The notes under the pieces: model-generated
Told to the model about the DNA's origin: nothing
What the model saw: the letters and a program-made list of their open reading frames with translations, nothing else
The model's database searches: none
Part shown: piece after piece, positions 1 through 6,464 of the stretch
How positions within the stretch are numbered: position 1 is the stretch's first letter
How the letters are laid out: the number at the start of each line of letters is the position of its first letter
Position numbers and translations under genes: made by a program
Assembly: GCA_021819345.1 (NCBI GenBank)
Contig: JAKARG010000071.1
Location: 1-10,701 of the forward strand
Reading direction: 5' to 3'
DNA length: 10,701 nucleotides
From: Actinomycetes bacterium
GTDB taxonomy: Bacteria > Actinomycetota > Acidimicrobiia > Acidimicrobiales > Palsa-688

Positions 1-381
<381 letters not shown>

Positions 382-408
382 GATCGTGCTCGGCGTACCG
401 AGGCGATC
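382..408 (-). other. hairpin abutting the 16S 5' end
   Basis: Outer arms GATCG (382-386) and CGATC (404-408) enclose inner arms CTCGG (389-393) and CCGAG (398-402) around a four-base loop. A small asymmetric internal bulge (TG against G) separates the two stems. The structure ends at the estimated first base of 16S, which suggests a role in precursor processing or in shielding the 5' end. The pairing is seen directly; the function is inferred. Confidence 0.5.
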
Positions 409-553
409 CTTGTCGAGCATGACCGGTCGCCCGAAGGCTTGCGGTCGACTGGCACAAGACAGACTGTTGTCCGTCATATGCTGTACGAGGTTTGGTCATG
501 CCCGCACCGAGGTGCAGACATGCCCGCACTAGCTTTTGACTTTCCTCTGTTCC

Positions 554-567
554 GTTTTCAAGGAGCA
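554..567 (-). promoter_or_regulatory. boxA-like rRNA antitermination site
   Basis: The minus strand reads TGCTCCTTGAAAAC, close to known rrn leader boxA elements such as E. coli TGCTCTTTAACAA and Bacillus TGTTCTTTGAAAACT. It lies roughly 120 nt after the predicted transcription start and 170 nt before 16S, a normal place for it. In the RNA it would load NusB-NusE and the rest of the antitermination complex so that polymerase reads through the long untranslated operon. Confidence 0.7.
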
Positions 568-691
568 CTGCCGTAGCGCACGCAGGCTTGCTGGAGGTGC
601 GCTCCCGCTGCCCGATCTCCCACGAGTGAGGTCACTGCGGGCTCTCGGGCGCCCGTGATCCCGGCGTACCGGTCTCTCGGGGCGGCTACTC

Positions 692-720
692 AACTTATCC
701 TAGTCCACTGCCGGTGTCAA
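692..720 (-). promoter_or_regulatory. rRNA operon promoter
   Basis: On the minus strand a perfect -35 TTGACA (715-720) is followed by a 17-bp spacer and a -10 TAAGTT (692-697), which fits the actinobacterial TANNNT form. Transcription would start near 685. This is the strongest housekeeping promoter match in the window and is correctly oriented and placed for the 16S gene. It begins only about 21 bp beyond the stop codon of the upstream DNA glycosylase gene, so little room is left for upstream activator sites outside that gene. I saw no second equally good promoter in the leader. Confidence 0.8.
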
Positions 721-741
721 GCGGTTGGTGCCGAAGCGGAC

Positions 742-1521
742 CTACGGGTGGGGCTCGGGGTGCACCTGGGCTCGGGGATCGACAGGCCGGGAGCGCTGCT
801 CTCGGTGGGACCCGGGCGCTCTGACGCTAGCGCTGCCCTCGGTGGGAGCGCTGCCCTCGGTGGGACCCGGGCGCTGCGGCGGGAGCGGTGGGCTCGGTGG
901 GCTCGGTGGGCTCTCGGGGGCCGAGAGCCAGGGTGAGCCCGGCACGACGAAGCGCCACGGCAGCTCGGTGGCCCGGCTGATGCCGATCCGCGGCCCACCG
1001 GGAAGGTCGTCCCCGAAGCTCCCCGGCGTGCCCCGAAGGGCAATGCCCCGGTCGCCTGCGATCAGGTCGGCTCCGTCGAGGGAGGCGTCGATGCCCATTG
1101 CCTGGCCGAGGCGACCCGGCCCTCGGGCGAGGTCGCGGTCGAGCCGGCGGCGCTGCTGGCGCCAACGGTCCCGTCGCATGGCTTCCAGCCCGGCGAGCGG
1201 CTCCCCGGCCCTGAGCAGCACTGCGGCCGGCTTCCCGGGGCTCCCGCAGGTCACGTTGGCGCACCAGTGGAGGCCGTGGGAGCGGTGCACGTAGAGGAGC
1301 CCGGATGGGCCCCACATGGTCGCGTTCCTCGGGTTGCGGCCGCCGAAGGCGTGGCTCGCCGGGTCGTCACCGGCTCCGTAGGCCTCCACCTCGACCACCC
1401 GGAGGATCCGGCCGTCGGAGCGCACGAGGAGCATCCCGAGCAGCCGTCGGGCGACCTCGTCCGGCCGGCCGGAGAAGGTCCCTGCCGGGTCGCGCCCGGC
1501 CCGAGGACCGAGGGGCTCCAC
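742..1521 (-). CDS. 3-methyladenine DNA glycosylase (AAG/MPG family) with repeat-encoded C-terminal tail
   Basis: A base-excision repair enzyme that flips out alkylated purines such as 3-methyladenine and cleaves the glycosidic bond. Residues 15-200 form the AAG fold: the VEVEAY motif carries the catalytic Glu (E46) and base-contacting Y48, H57 follows, then GPSGLLYVHRSHGLHWCANV (71-90) with N89, and LLRAGEP with R104. The Tyr pair equivalent to human Y159 and Y162 appears as H79 and H82, an unusual change in residues that stack on the base and intercalate DNA. Residues 201-259 are low-complexity (SPPSPPSPP, PTEGSAPTEGSA) and encoded by GC-rich tandem repeats; this tail is not part of the family fold. 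The GTG start lies 12 bp after the argH stop behind a G-rich ribosome site, so it is probably the last gene of the arg transcript. The domain call is firm; tail function is unknown. Confidence 0.93.
   Translation of the reverse strand: MEPLGPRAGRDPAGTFSGRPDEVARRLLGMLLVRSDGRILRVVEVEAYGAGDDPASHAFGGRNPRNATMWGPSGLLYVHRSHGLHWCANVTCGSPGKPAAVLLRAGEPLAGLEAMRRDRWRQQRRRLDRDLARGPGRLGQAMGIDASLDGADLIAGDRGIALRGTPGSFGDDLPGGPRIGISRATELPWRFVVPGSPWLSAPESPPSPPSPPLPPQRPGPTEGSAPTEGSASVRAPGSHREQRSRPVDPRAQVHPEPHP
793..910. repeat. GC-rich short tandem repeats within the glycosylase 3' end
   Basis: A 28-bp unit occurs at 793-820 and 848-875 with a single difference, and its first 18 bp occur again at 830-847, directly abutting the third copy. 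Next to them a 9-bp unit CTCGGTGGG occurs at 893-901 and 902-910, with a partial copy before it. The two right-hand 28-bp-type copies share a reading frame in the glycosylase gene (PTEGSA twice), while the left copy is shifted by a non-multiple of three and is read as unrelated residues. The unit has inverted ends (AGCGC and GCGCT). It does not look like a CRISPR: no regular spacers. Confidence 0.85.
909..929 (-). terminator. perfect 9-bp hairpin at the glycosylase domain end (possible terminator)
   Basis: Arms GGCTCTCGG (909-917) and CCGAGAGCC (921-929) pair perfectly around a three-base loop. It sits at codons 198-205, exactly where the conserved glycosylase fold ends and the repeat tail begins. 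There is no T-tract, which is common for actinobacterial terminators. It could terminate arg-operon transcription ahead of the rrn promoter even though the reading frame continues through it. The pairing is certain; the terminator role is inferred. Confidence 0.4.
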
Positions 1522-1533
1522 CCCCGCCCCGGC

Positions 1534-2913
1534 TCAGCCGGCGAGCAGTCGCCGCTTGGCGGCCAGCTCGCTGCGGAAGGCGACGAGCTGGGTCGCCACC
1601 GGCTCGGGCCCGGCACCCCCGGGGGTGCGCCGCCGGGTGACCGCCAGGCCCGGGGCGAGCAGCTCGAGCGCGGCGGTGCCGAGGGCGGGGTGGGCCTCTA
1701 CCAGCTCGGCGAGCGGCACGTGGCGCTCGAGGGAGTCCCGGACGAGCCCGCCGACCAGGGCGTGGGCGTCCCGGAACGGCGTGCCCCGCTCGACCAGCCA
1801 CTCGGCCAGGTCGACTGCCGCAGCCGCAGGCGTGTCGGCGGCAGAGCGCATGCGCTCCAAGTCGAGCTCCACGGTCGCGTAGAGGCCGGTCATCGCCCGG
1901 AGGCCCCCGCCCACCTGGTCGAGGGCGTCGAAGAGCGGCTCCTTGTCCTCCTGCAGGTCCCGGTTGTAGGCGAGCGGGAGGCCCTTCAAGGTGGCGAGCA
2001 GGCCGGTGAGGTCGCCGATCAGGCGGCCGGCCTTGCCCCGGGCCAGCTCGGCGATGTCGGGGTTCTTCTTCTGCGGGAGCATCGAGCTGCCCGTCGAGTA
2101 GGCGTCGGCGAGGGTCGCGAAGCCCCACTCCTCGCTCGACCAGAGCACCATCTCCTCCCCCATCCTCGACAGGTGGATGCCGATCAGGGCCAGGTCGAAC
2201 AGCGCCTCTGCGACGAAGTCCCGGTCCGAGACGGCGTCGAGCGAGTTCGCGAACCTCGAGCCGAAGCCGAGCTCGGCGGCGGTCGCGTCGGGGTCGAGCG
2301 GCAGCGATGAGCCGGCGAGCGCACCTGCGCCGAGGGGCGAGACGTCCGCGCGCCTGCGGGTGTCGACGAGCCGCTCGACGTCGCGCACGAGCGCCCATCC
2401 GTGGGCGAGGAGATGGTGGGCGAGCAGCACCGGTTGCGCCCGCTGGAGGTGGGTGTAGCCGGGGAGGTAGGCGTCGTCGGCGGCCTCGGCGCGCCCGAGG
2501 AGGACCTCCCCGAGATCGAGCACGAGGTGGGCCACCGCGGCGAGCTCCCGCCGGCTGTAGAGACGCAGGTCGGTGGCTACCTGGTCGTTGCGGCTCCGCC
2601 CGGTGTGCAGGCGGGCGCCGACGTCGCCGGCGAGCTCGGTGACCCTTCGCTCGATCGCGGTGTGGATGTCCTCGTCGCTCCGCCGGAACGAGAAGCTCCC
2701 CTCCCCGATCTCGGTGCCGACCCGTTCGAGGGCGGCGAGGAGGATCGACCCCTCGTCGCCCGACAGCAGCCCGGCGCGCACCAGGCCCCGGACGTGCGCC
2801 CGGGAGCCGGTGAGGTCGTCGCCGGCGAGGCGGCGGTCGAAGGGCAGGCTGGCGGTGTAGTCGAGCAGCTCCTCGGCGGGCGCTTCGCCGAAGCGGCCGT
2901 GCCACAGGGTCAC
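1534..2913 (-). CDS. argH: argininosuccinate lyase
   Basis: Last step of arginine synthesis: cleaves argininosuccinate to arginine and fumarate. At 459 residues it is the usual length for this fumarase/aspartase-superfamily homotetramer. The three signature regions are present: HTGRSRNDQV (103-112), GYTHLQRAQP (152-161, containing the active-site His) and GSSMLPQKKNPD (275-286, the mobile loop with the catalytic Ser). The N-terminus TLWHGRFG is typical and supports the GTG start at 2913; the Shine-Dalgarno sequence before it is weak. It is separated from argR by 73 nt, the largest gap in the operon and the place where argG is often found; that gap can form competing hairpins. The glycosylase gene follows after 12 nt. 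Confidence 0.98.
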   Translation of the reverse strand: MTLWHGRFGEAPAEELLDYTASLPFDRRLAGDDLTGSRAHVRGLVRAGLLSGDEGSILLAALERVGTEIGEGSFSFRRSDEDIHTAIERRVTELAGDVGARLHTGRSRNDQVATDLRLYSRRELAAVAHLVLDLGEVLLGRAEAADDAYLPGYTHLQRAQPVLLAHHLLAHGWALVRDVERLVDTRRRADVSPLGAGALAGSSLPLDPDATAAELGFGSRFANSLDAVSDRDFVAEALFDLALIGIHLSRMGEEMVLWSSEEWGFATLADAYSTGSSMLPQKKNPDIAELARGKAGRLIGDLTGLLATLKGLPLAYNRDLQEDKEPLFDALDQVGGGLRAMTGLYATVELDLERMRSAADTPAAAAVDLAEWLVERGTPFRDAHALVGGLVRDSLERHVPLAELVEAHPALGTAALELLAPGLAVTRRRTPGGAGPEPVATQLVAFRSELAAKRRLLAG

Positions 2914-2986
2914 CGCGACGTCACCCGGCCCGCAGTGGCGGGTGCCTCGGTGGGGAAAGTCCTCGCGCCGAGGTGGCTCGCGCGCT

Positions 2987-3454
2987 TCACAGGCCGGACA
3001 GCTCGCAGAGCAGCCTCGCCGCCTCCTTGCCGTCCACGCCCTCGGCGGCGATCACTACGAGGGTGTCGTCCCCGGCGACCGTCCCGAGAACATAGGGAAG
3101 GGGGGTGCGATCGAGGGCCGACCCGACCACGTGCGCCGAGCCGGGCGGGGTGTGGATCACGACCAGGTTCCCCGAGGACGCGACATCCACCACCCACTCC
3201 CCGAGCACCCGGCGCAGGTGGTCGCTCGGGACGCTCCGGTCACGGGGCAGCTCGGGCACGGCGTAGACCGGCTCCCCCCCCGCCGCACGTACCTTGAGCG
3301 CCCCCAGCTCCTCCAAGTCGCGGGAGACCGTCGCCTGGGTGGCCTCGACCCCCGAGCCGGAGAGGAGCTCGACCAGCTGCGCCTGGCTCGTGACCGCCTC
3401 GTGCTCGAGGATCTGGGCGATCCGGTGCTGGCGGGCCGCCTTGCTGAGCTTCAC
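2987..3454 (-). CDS. argR: arginine repressor ArgR
   Basis: An arginine-sensing transcriptional regulator that works as a hexamer and binds paired ARG boxes when arginine is abundant. The 155-residue length is normal. The N-terminal winged helix-turn-helix (about 1-70) includes the recognition segment ATQATVSRDL (38-47). The C-terminal oligomerisation and arginine-binding domain carries GTVAGDDT (124-131), where the Asp pair contacts arginine. The GTG start at 3454 overlaps the argF stop as GTGA and has an AGGAG ribosome site seven bases upstream; longer upstream reading in this frame lies inside argF and is not used. Its place in the operon means it would be controlled by the ARG boxes before argC, giving negative feedback. 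Confidence 0.97.
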   Translation of the reverse strand: MKLSKAARQHRIAQILEHEAVTSQAQLVELLSGSGVEATQATVSRDLEELGALKVRAAGGEPVYAVPELPRDRSVPSDHLRRVLGEWVVDVASSGNLVVIHTPPGSAHVVGSALDRTPLPYVLGTVAGDDTLVVIAAEGVDGKEAARLLCELSGL

Positions 3455-4395
3455 CTCGTGCTCCTCTCGACTGCGTGCCCGGCCGCTCCGCCACCGAGGA
3501 CCCAGACGAGGAGCCCCCGCAGGGCGTGCATCCGGTTGCTCGCCTGCTCCCAGACCAGGCTCGACGGCCCGTCGATCACCTCGGATGCGACCTCGACCCC
3601 CCGGTGCGCCGGCAGGCAGTGGAGGAACACCGCCCCCTGCGCTGCCCCTCCCATCAGCTCTGCGTCGACCCGGTAGCCGGCGAAGGCGTCGAGGCGCGCA
3701 GCGGCTTCGTCCTCCTGGCCCATCGAGACCCACACGTCGGTGGCGACGGCGTCGGCGCCGGCCACCGCCTGCTCCGGTCGGTCGGCCTCGACCACCCGTG
3801 CCCCGAGGGCCCGGGCGGCATCGATTACCACCGGGTCGAGGCGGTAACCCGGTGGCGAGCCGAGGCTCACCTCCATCCCGCTCATCGCGGCGGCGAGCAC
3901 GAAGCTCCGGGCGACGTTGTTGCCGTCACCCACCCACGCCACCCTGCGCCCGGCGAGCCCTCCCCAGAGCCGCCGGAGGGTGAGGAGGTCGGCCAGCGCC
4001 TGGGTCGGGTGGGCGCGATCCGAGAGGAGGTTGAGCACCGGAGCCGCCCCCGTGGCGGCCATCGCCTCGAGGGTCCGGTGGTCGTCCACCCGGGCGCCGA
4101 GGACCGCGTGGTAGCACGCGAGCACCCGCGCCACGTCCTCCGGGGACTCCCGCACACCGATGCCGACCTCCTCACCCCGGATCGACACCGGGTGGCCGCC
4201 GAGGGCCGTCACGGCCATCTCGGCGGCGTTGCGGGTCCGGTTGGACGGCTTCTCGAAGATCAGCGCCACCCCGCAACCGGCCAGCACCCTCGGCGGGTCG
4301 GGGTCCTCGGCCAGGTCGAGGATCGTGGCCAGCTCGGCGGGCGAGAGGTCGTCGATGTCGAGCAGGTGGCGCACCGGAGCGCAGGAGCCTCCCAC
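3451..4395 (-). CDS. argF: ornithine carbamoyltransferase
   Basis: Makes citrulline from ornithine and carbamoyl phosphate in the cytoplasm, normally as a trimer. Motifs in order are the carbamoyl-phosphate loop SNRTR (51-55, where most relatives have STRTR), HPTQ (129-132), GDGNN (156-160), TDVWVSMGQE (219-228) and the ornithine-site HCLPAHRG (259-266). Length is 314 residues. The GTG at 4395 follows the argD stop directly (TGAGTG). A second in-frame GTG at 4374 would give the more typical N-terminus RHLLDIDDLS, with a GGGAGG ribosome site 13 bases ahead, so the true start may be 21 bp further in. The 3' end overlaps argR by 4 bases. Confidence 0.96.
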   Translation of the reverse strand: MGGSCAPVRHLLDIDDLSPAELATILDLAEDPDPPRVLAGCGVALIFEKPSNRTRNAAEMAVTALGGHPVSIRGEEVGIGVRESPEDVARVLACYHAVLGARVDDHRTLEAMAATGAAPVLNLLSDRAHPTQALADLLTLRRLWGGLAGRRVAWVGDGNNVARSFVLAAAMSGMEVSLGSPPGYRLDPVVIDAARALGARVVEADRPEQAVAGADAVATDVWVSMGQEDEAAARLDAFAGYRVDAELMGGAAQGAVFLHCLPAHRGVEVASEVIDGPSSLVWEQASNRMHALRGLLVWVLGGGAAGHAVERSTR

Positions 4396-5553
4396 TCAGC
4401 GCCCCCCGGCCCGGGCGAGCGCTCTCGACAGGCGCCCGACGCCCTCGTCGAGGTCCTCGCTGCTCACGTTCAACGGCGGCGCCAGGCGGAGCGCCGTCGG
4501 GGTGACGGCGTTCACCACCAGGCCTTCGGCGAGCGCCTCCCGGGCGACCTCGGCGGCGGCGAGCCCCTCGTCGAGCTGGGCGGCGAGCAGCAGGCCCCGG
4601 CCCCGGGCCCCGAGCACTCCGGGTAGCCCACCGACCGCCTCGGCGAGGCGCGCCCCGGCCGCCGCCGCCAGGGCGGGGGCGTCGATGCGGCGCATCTCGG
4701 CGAGGACCGCCCTTGCCGCGGCTGCGGCGAGCGGCTGGCCCCCGAAGGTGGAGCCGTGGTCGCCGGGCTGGAACGCCGCCGCCACCTCCGCCCGGGCCCA
4801 GCACGCCCCGATCGGCACACCGTTGCCGAGGGCCTTGGCCACCGTGACCACGTCGGGGCGGACGCCGTCGTGCTCGAAGCCCCACCATCGCCCTGTGCGG
4901 CCGAGGCCGGTCTGCACCTCGTCGACGATGAGCAGCGCTCCCCGCTCGTCGCAGATGCGCCGCGCTGCGTCGAGGTAGCCGGGGCTCGCCACGTTGACCC
5001 CACCCTCGCCCTGGACCGACTCGAGCAGCACCGCGGCCACCGAGCCGTCGACGGCGGCGTCCAGGGCGTCGGGGTCGTCCCAGGCCACGTGCGAGAAGCC
5101 CTCCGGCAACGGCTGGAAGGCCTCGTGCTTGCTCGGCTGCCCGGTCGCGTGCAGCGTGGCGAGGGTCCGGCCGTGGAACGACCCGTAGGCGCTCACCACG
5201 CGGTGGCGCCCTCGCCCGCCGGCTCGGCGGGCGAGCTTGATGGCGCACTCGTTGGCCTCGGCCCCGCTGTTGGCGAAGAACACCCTCCCGCCACCGCCGA
5301 GCAGCTCGTCGAGGCTCACGGCCAGCTCCTGCTGGGGGATCGTCCAGAACAGGTTCGACACGTGCACGAGGGTCCTCGCCGCCTCGCAGACCGCGGCGGC
5401 GACCGCCGGATGGGAGTGGCCGAGCGAAGTGACCGAGATCCCGCACAGGAAGTCGAGGTACTCGCGTCCCGAGTCGTCCCAGAGCCGGGTCCCCTCCCCT
5501 CGCACGAAGGTCACCGGTCGCGGACCGTAGGTCGCCATCATCCGGTCGGTCAT
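4396..5553 (-). CDS. argD: acetylornithine aminotransferase
   Basis: A PLP-dependent class III aminotransferase that converts N-acetylglutamate semialdehyde to N-acetylornithine using glutamate; homologues also serve the succinyl-diaminopimelate step of lysine synthesis. The 385-residue protein shows NSGAEAN (95-101), SFHGRT (125-130), the PLP-ring Asp in DEVQTG (D211), the Schiff-base lysine in TVAKALGNG (K240) and GDHGSTFGG. The ATG start overlaps the argB stop as ATGA, which points to translational coupling. The stop is followed at once by the GTG of argF. Nothing unusual in sequence. Confidence 0.97.
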   Translation of the reverse strand: MTDRMMATYGPRPVTFVRGEGTRLWDDSGREYLDFLCGISVTSLGHSHPAVAAAVCEAARTLVHVSNLFWTIPQQELAVSLDELLGGGGRVFFANSGAEANECAIKLARRAGGRGRHRVVSAYGSFHGRTLATLHATGQPSKHEAFQPLPEGFSHVAWDDPDALDAAVDGSVAAVLLESVQGEGGVNVASPGYLDAARRICDERGALLIVDEVQTGLGRTGRWWGFEHDGVRPDVVTVAKALGNGVPIGACWARAEVAAAFQPGDHGSTFGGQPLAAAAARAVLAEMRRIDAPALAAAAGARLAEAVGGLPGVLGARGRGLLLAAQLDEGLAAAEVAREALAEGLVVNAVTPTALRLAPPLNVSSEDLDEGVGRLSRALARAGGR

Positions 5554-6464
5554 CGAAGGCTCACCATCGTCCCAACTCCCTCGTCGCTCAGCAGCTCGAG
5601 CAGCAGCGCGTGCTCGCTGCGCCCGTCGATCACGTGGGCCGCACCGACCCCGGCCCGGACCGCCTGCACGCAGGCGGCGGCCTTCGGCACCATCCCCCCC
5701 GCCACCGCTCCGGCGACGACCAGCCGGTCGAGCCCGTCGGGATCGAGCCGGCTGAGCAGGCTGGAGGGGTCATCGCGCTCGGAGCGGATCCCCTCGACGT
5801 CGGTGAGGTAGACGAGCTTGTGGGCACCGAGGGCGGCGGCAAGCGCGCCGGCAGCGGTGTCGGCGTTGATGTTGTAGGCCTGCCCCTGTCCGTCGCTTCC
5901 GATCGTCGCGACCACCGGGACCAGGTCCTCGGCGACGAGCCGGCGAAGGAGGTCGGCATCGACGGAGCCGACGTCGCCGACGAAGCCGAGCTCGGGGTGG
6001 CGCGGAGATGCGGTCAGCAGCCCGGCATCCTCGCCGGAGAGGCCGATGGCCAGGTGACCGTGGGCGTTGATCGCGGTCACCAGCTCCCGGTTCACCTTGC
6101 CGACGAGGACCATGCGGGCGATCTCCAGGGTCTCGGCATCGGTTACCCGCAGCCCGTCGCGGAACTCGGGGACCTTGCCGAGGCGTCCCATCAGCTCCCC
6201 GATCTGGGGCCCGCCGCCGTGGACCACGACCGGTCGGACGCCCACGGCTCGCAGCAGGACCACGTCGGTGGCGAAGGAGGCGAGCGTTCCGGCCGGGTCG
6301 CCCCCGGCGATGGCGCTGCCGCCGTACTTCACGACGATGGTCCGACCGCGCAGCTCGTGGATGTAGGGCAGGGCCTCGACCAGCACCTCGGCGCGCGACC
6401 AGCCAGCTCGCGAGTCGCCGGCTCGCGACCCGGCCGGGGATGCACTGGTGGCCTCGGGCGTCAC
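5550..6464 (-). CDS. argB: acetylglutamate kinase
   Basis: Phosphorylates N-acetylglutamate, usually the arginine-inhibited control point in organisms that recycle the acetyl group. Amino-acid-kinase motifs are clear: VVKYGGSA (44-51) with the catalytic Lys, VHGGGPQI (81-88), NINADTAAG and YLTDVEGI. At 304 residues it is much longer than the 258-residue arginine-insensitive E. coli enzyme, and it has an N-terminal extension before ALPYI. In known arginine-sensitive enzymes such an extension forms the hexamer-making helix, so feedback inhibition is likely (inference). The GTG at 6464 overlaps the argC stop as GTGA; another in-frame GTG two codons upstream (6470) is possible. argJ, often located between argC and argB, is not there. 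Confidence 0.97.
   Translation of the reverse strand: MTPEATSASPAGSRAGDSRAGWSRAEVLVEALPYIHELRGRTIVVKYGGSAIAGGDPAGTLASFATDVVLLRAVGVRPVVVHGGGPQIGELMGRLGKVPEFRDGLRVTDAETLEIARMVLVGKVNRELVTAINAHGHLAIGLSGEDAGLLTASPRHPELGFVGDVGSVDADLLRRLVAEDLVPVVATIGSDGQGQAYNINADTAAGALAAALGAHKLVYLTDVEGIRSERDDPSSLLSRLDPDGLDRLVVAGAVAGGMVPKAAACVQAVRAGVGAAHVIDGRSEHALLLELLSDEGVGTMVSLR

Larger units (their letters stand above)
382..685 (-). other. rRNA operon leader (precursor 5' spacer)
   Basis: About 300 nt lie between the likely transcription start and mature 16S, with no convincing protein gene. On the minus strand the stretch holds a boxA-like antitermination element (554-567), an 11-bp direct repeat (497-507 and 519-529), a small GCC-UUCG-GGC tetraloop hairpin (429-438), and a composite hairpin touching the mature 16S end (382-408). 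Short ORFs here on both strands have no protein-like features and are dismissed. The left arm of the RNase III processing stem should lie here too, but its partner beyond the 16S 3' end is outside the window and cannot be tested. Confidence 0.75.

Noticed and set aside
793..910. CRISPR array
   Set aside because: Repeats are direct and nearly contiguous with no regular unique spacers and no cas genes; they are simple tandem repeats.
1613..1628. 16-bp perfect palindrome in argH
   Set aside because: It is explained by codons for Thr-Pro-Gly-Gly-Ala in the conserved C-terminal TPGG-type segment of argininosuccinate lyases under high GC.
1267..2310. Long plus-strand ORF of 347 codons opposite argH
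   Set aside because: It is antisense to argH and the glycosylase, has a composition typical of the complementary strand of a high-GC gene, and shows no family motif.
3475..4626. Long plus-strand ORF of 383 codons opposite argF/argD
   Set aside because: His/Arg/Gly/Pro-rich shadow translation of well-identified genes on the other strand.
4756..5811. Plus-strand ORF of 351 codons opposite argD/argB
   Set aside because: Fully explained by the wobble-GC bias of the minus-strand genes; no domain recognisable.
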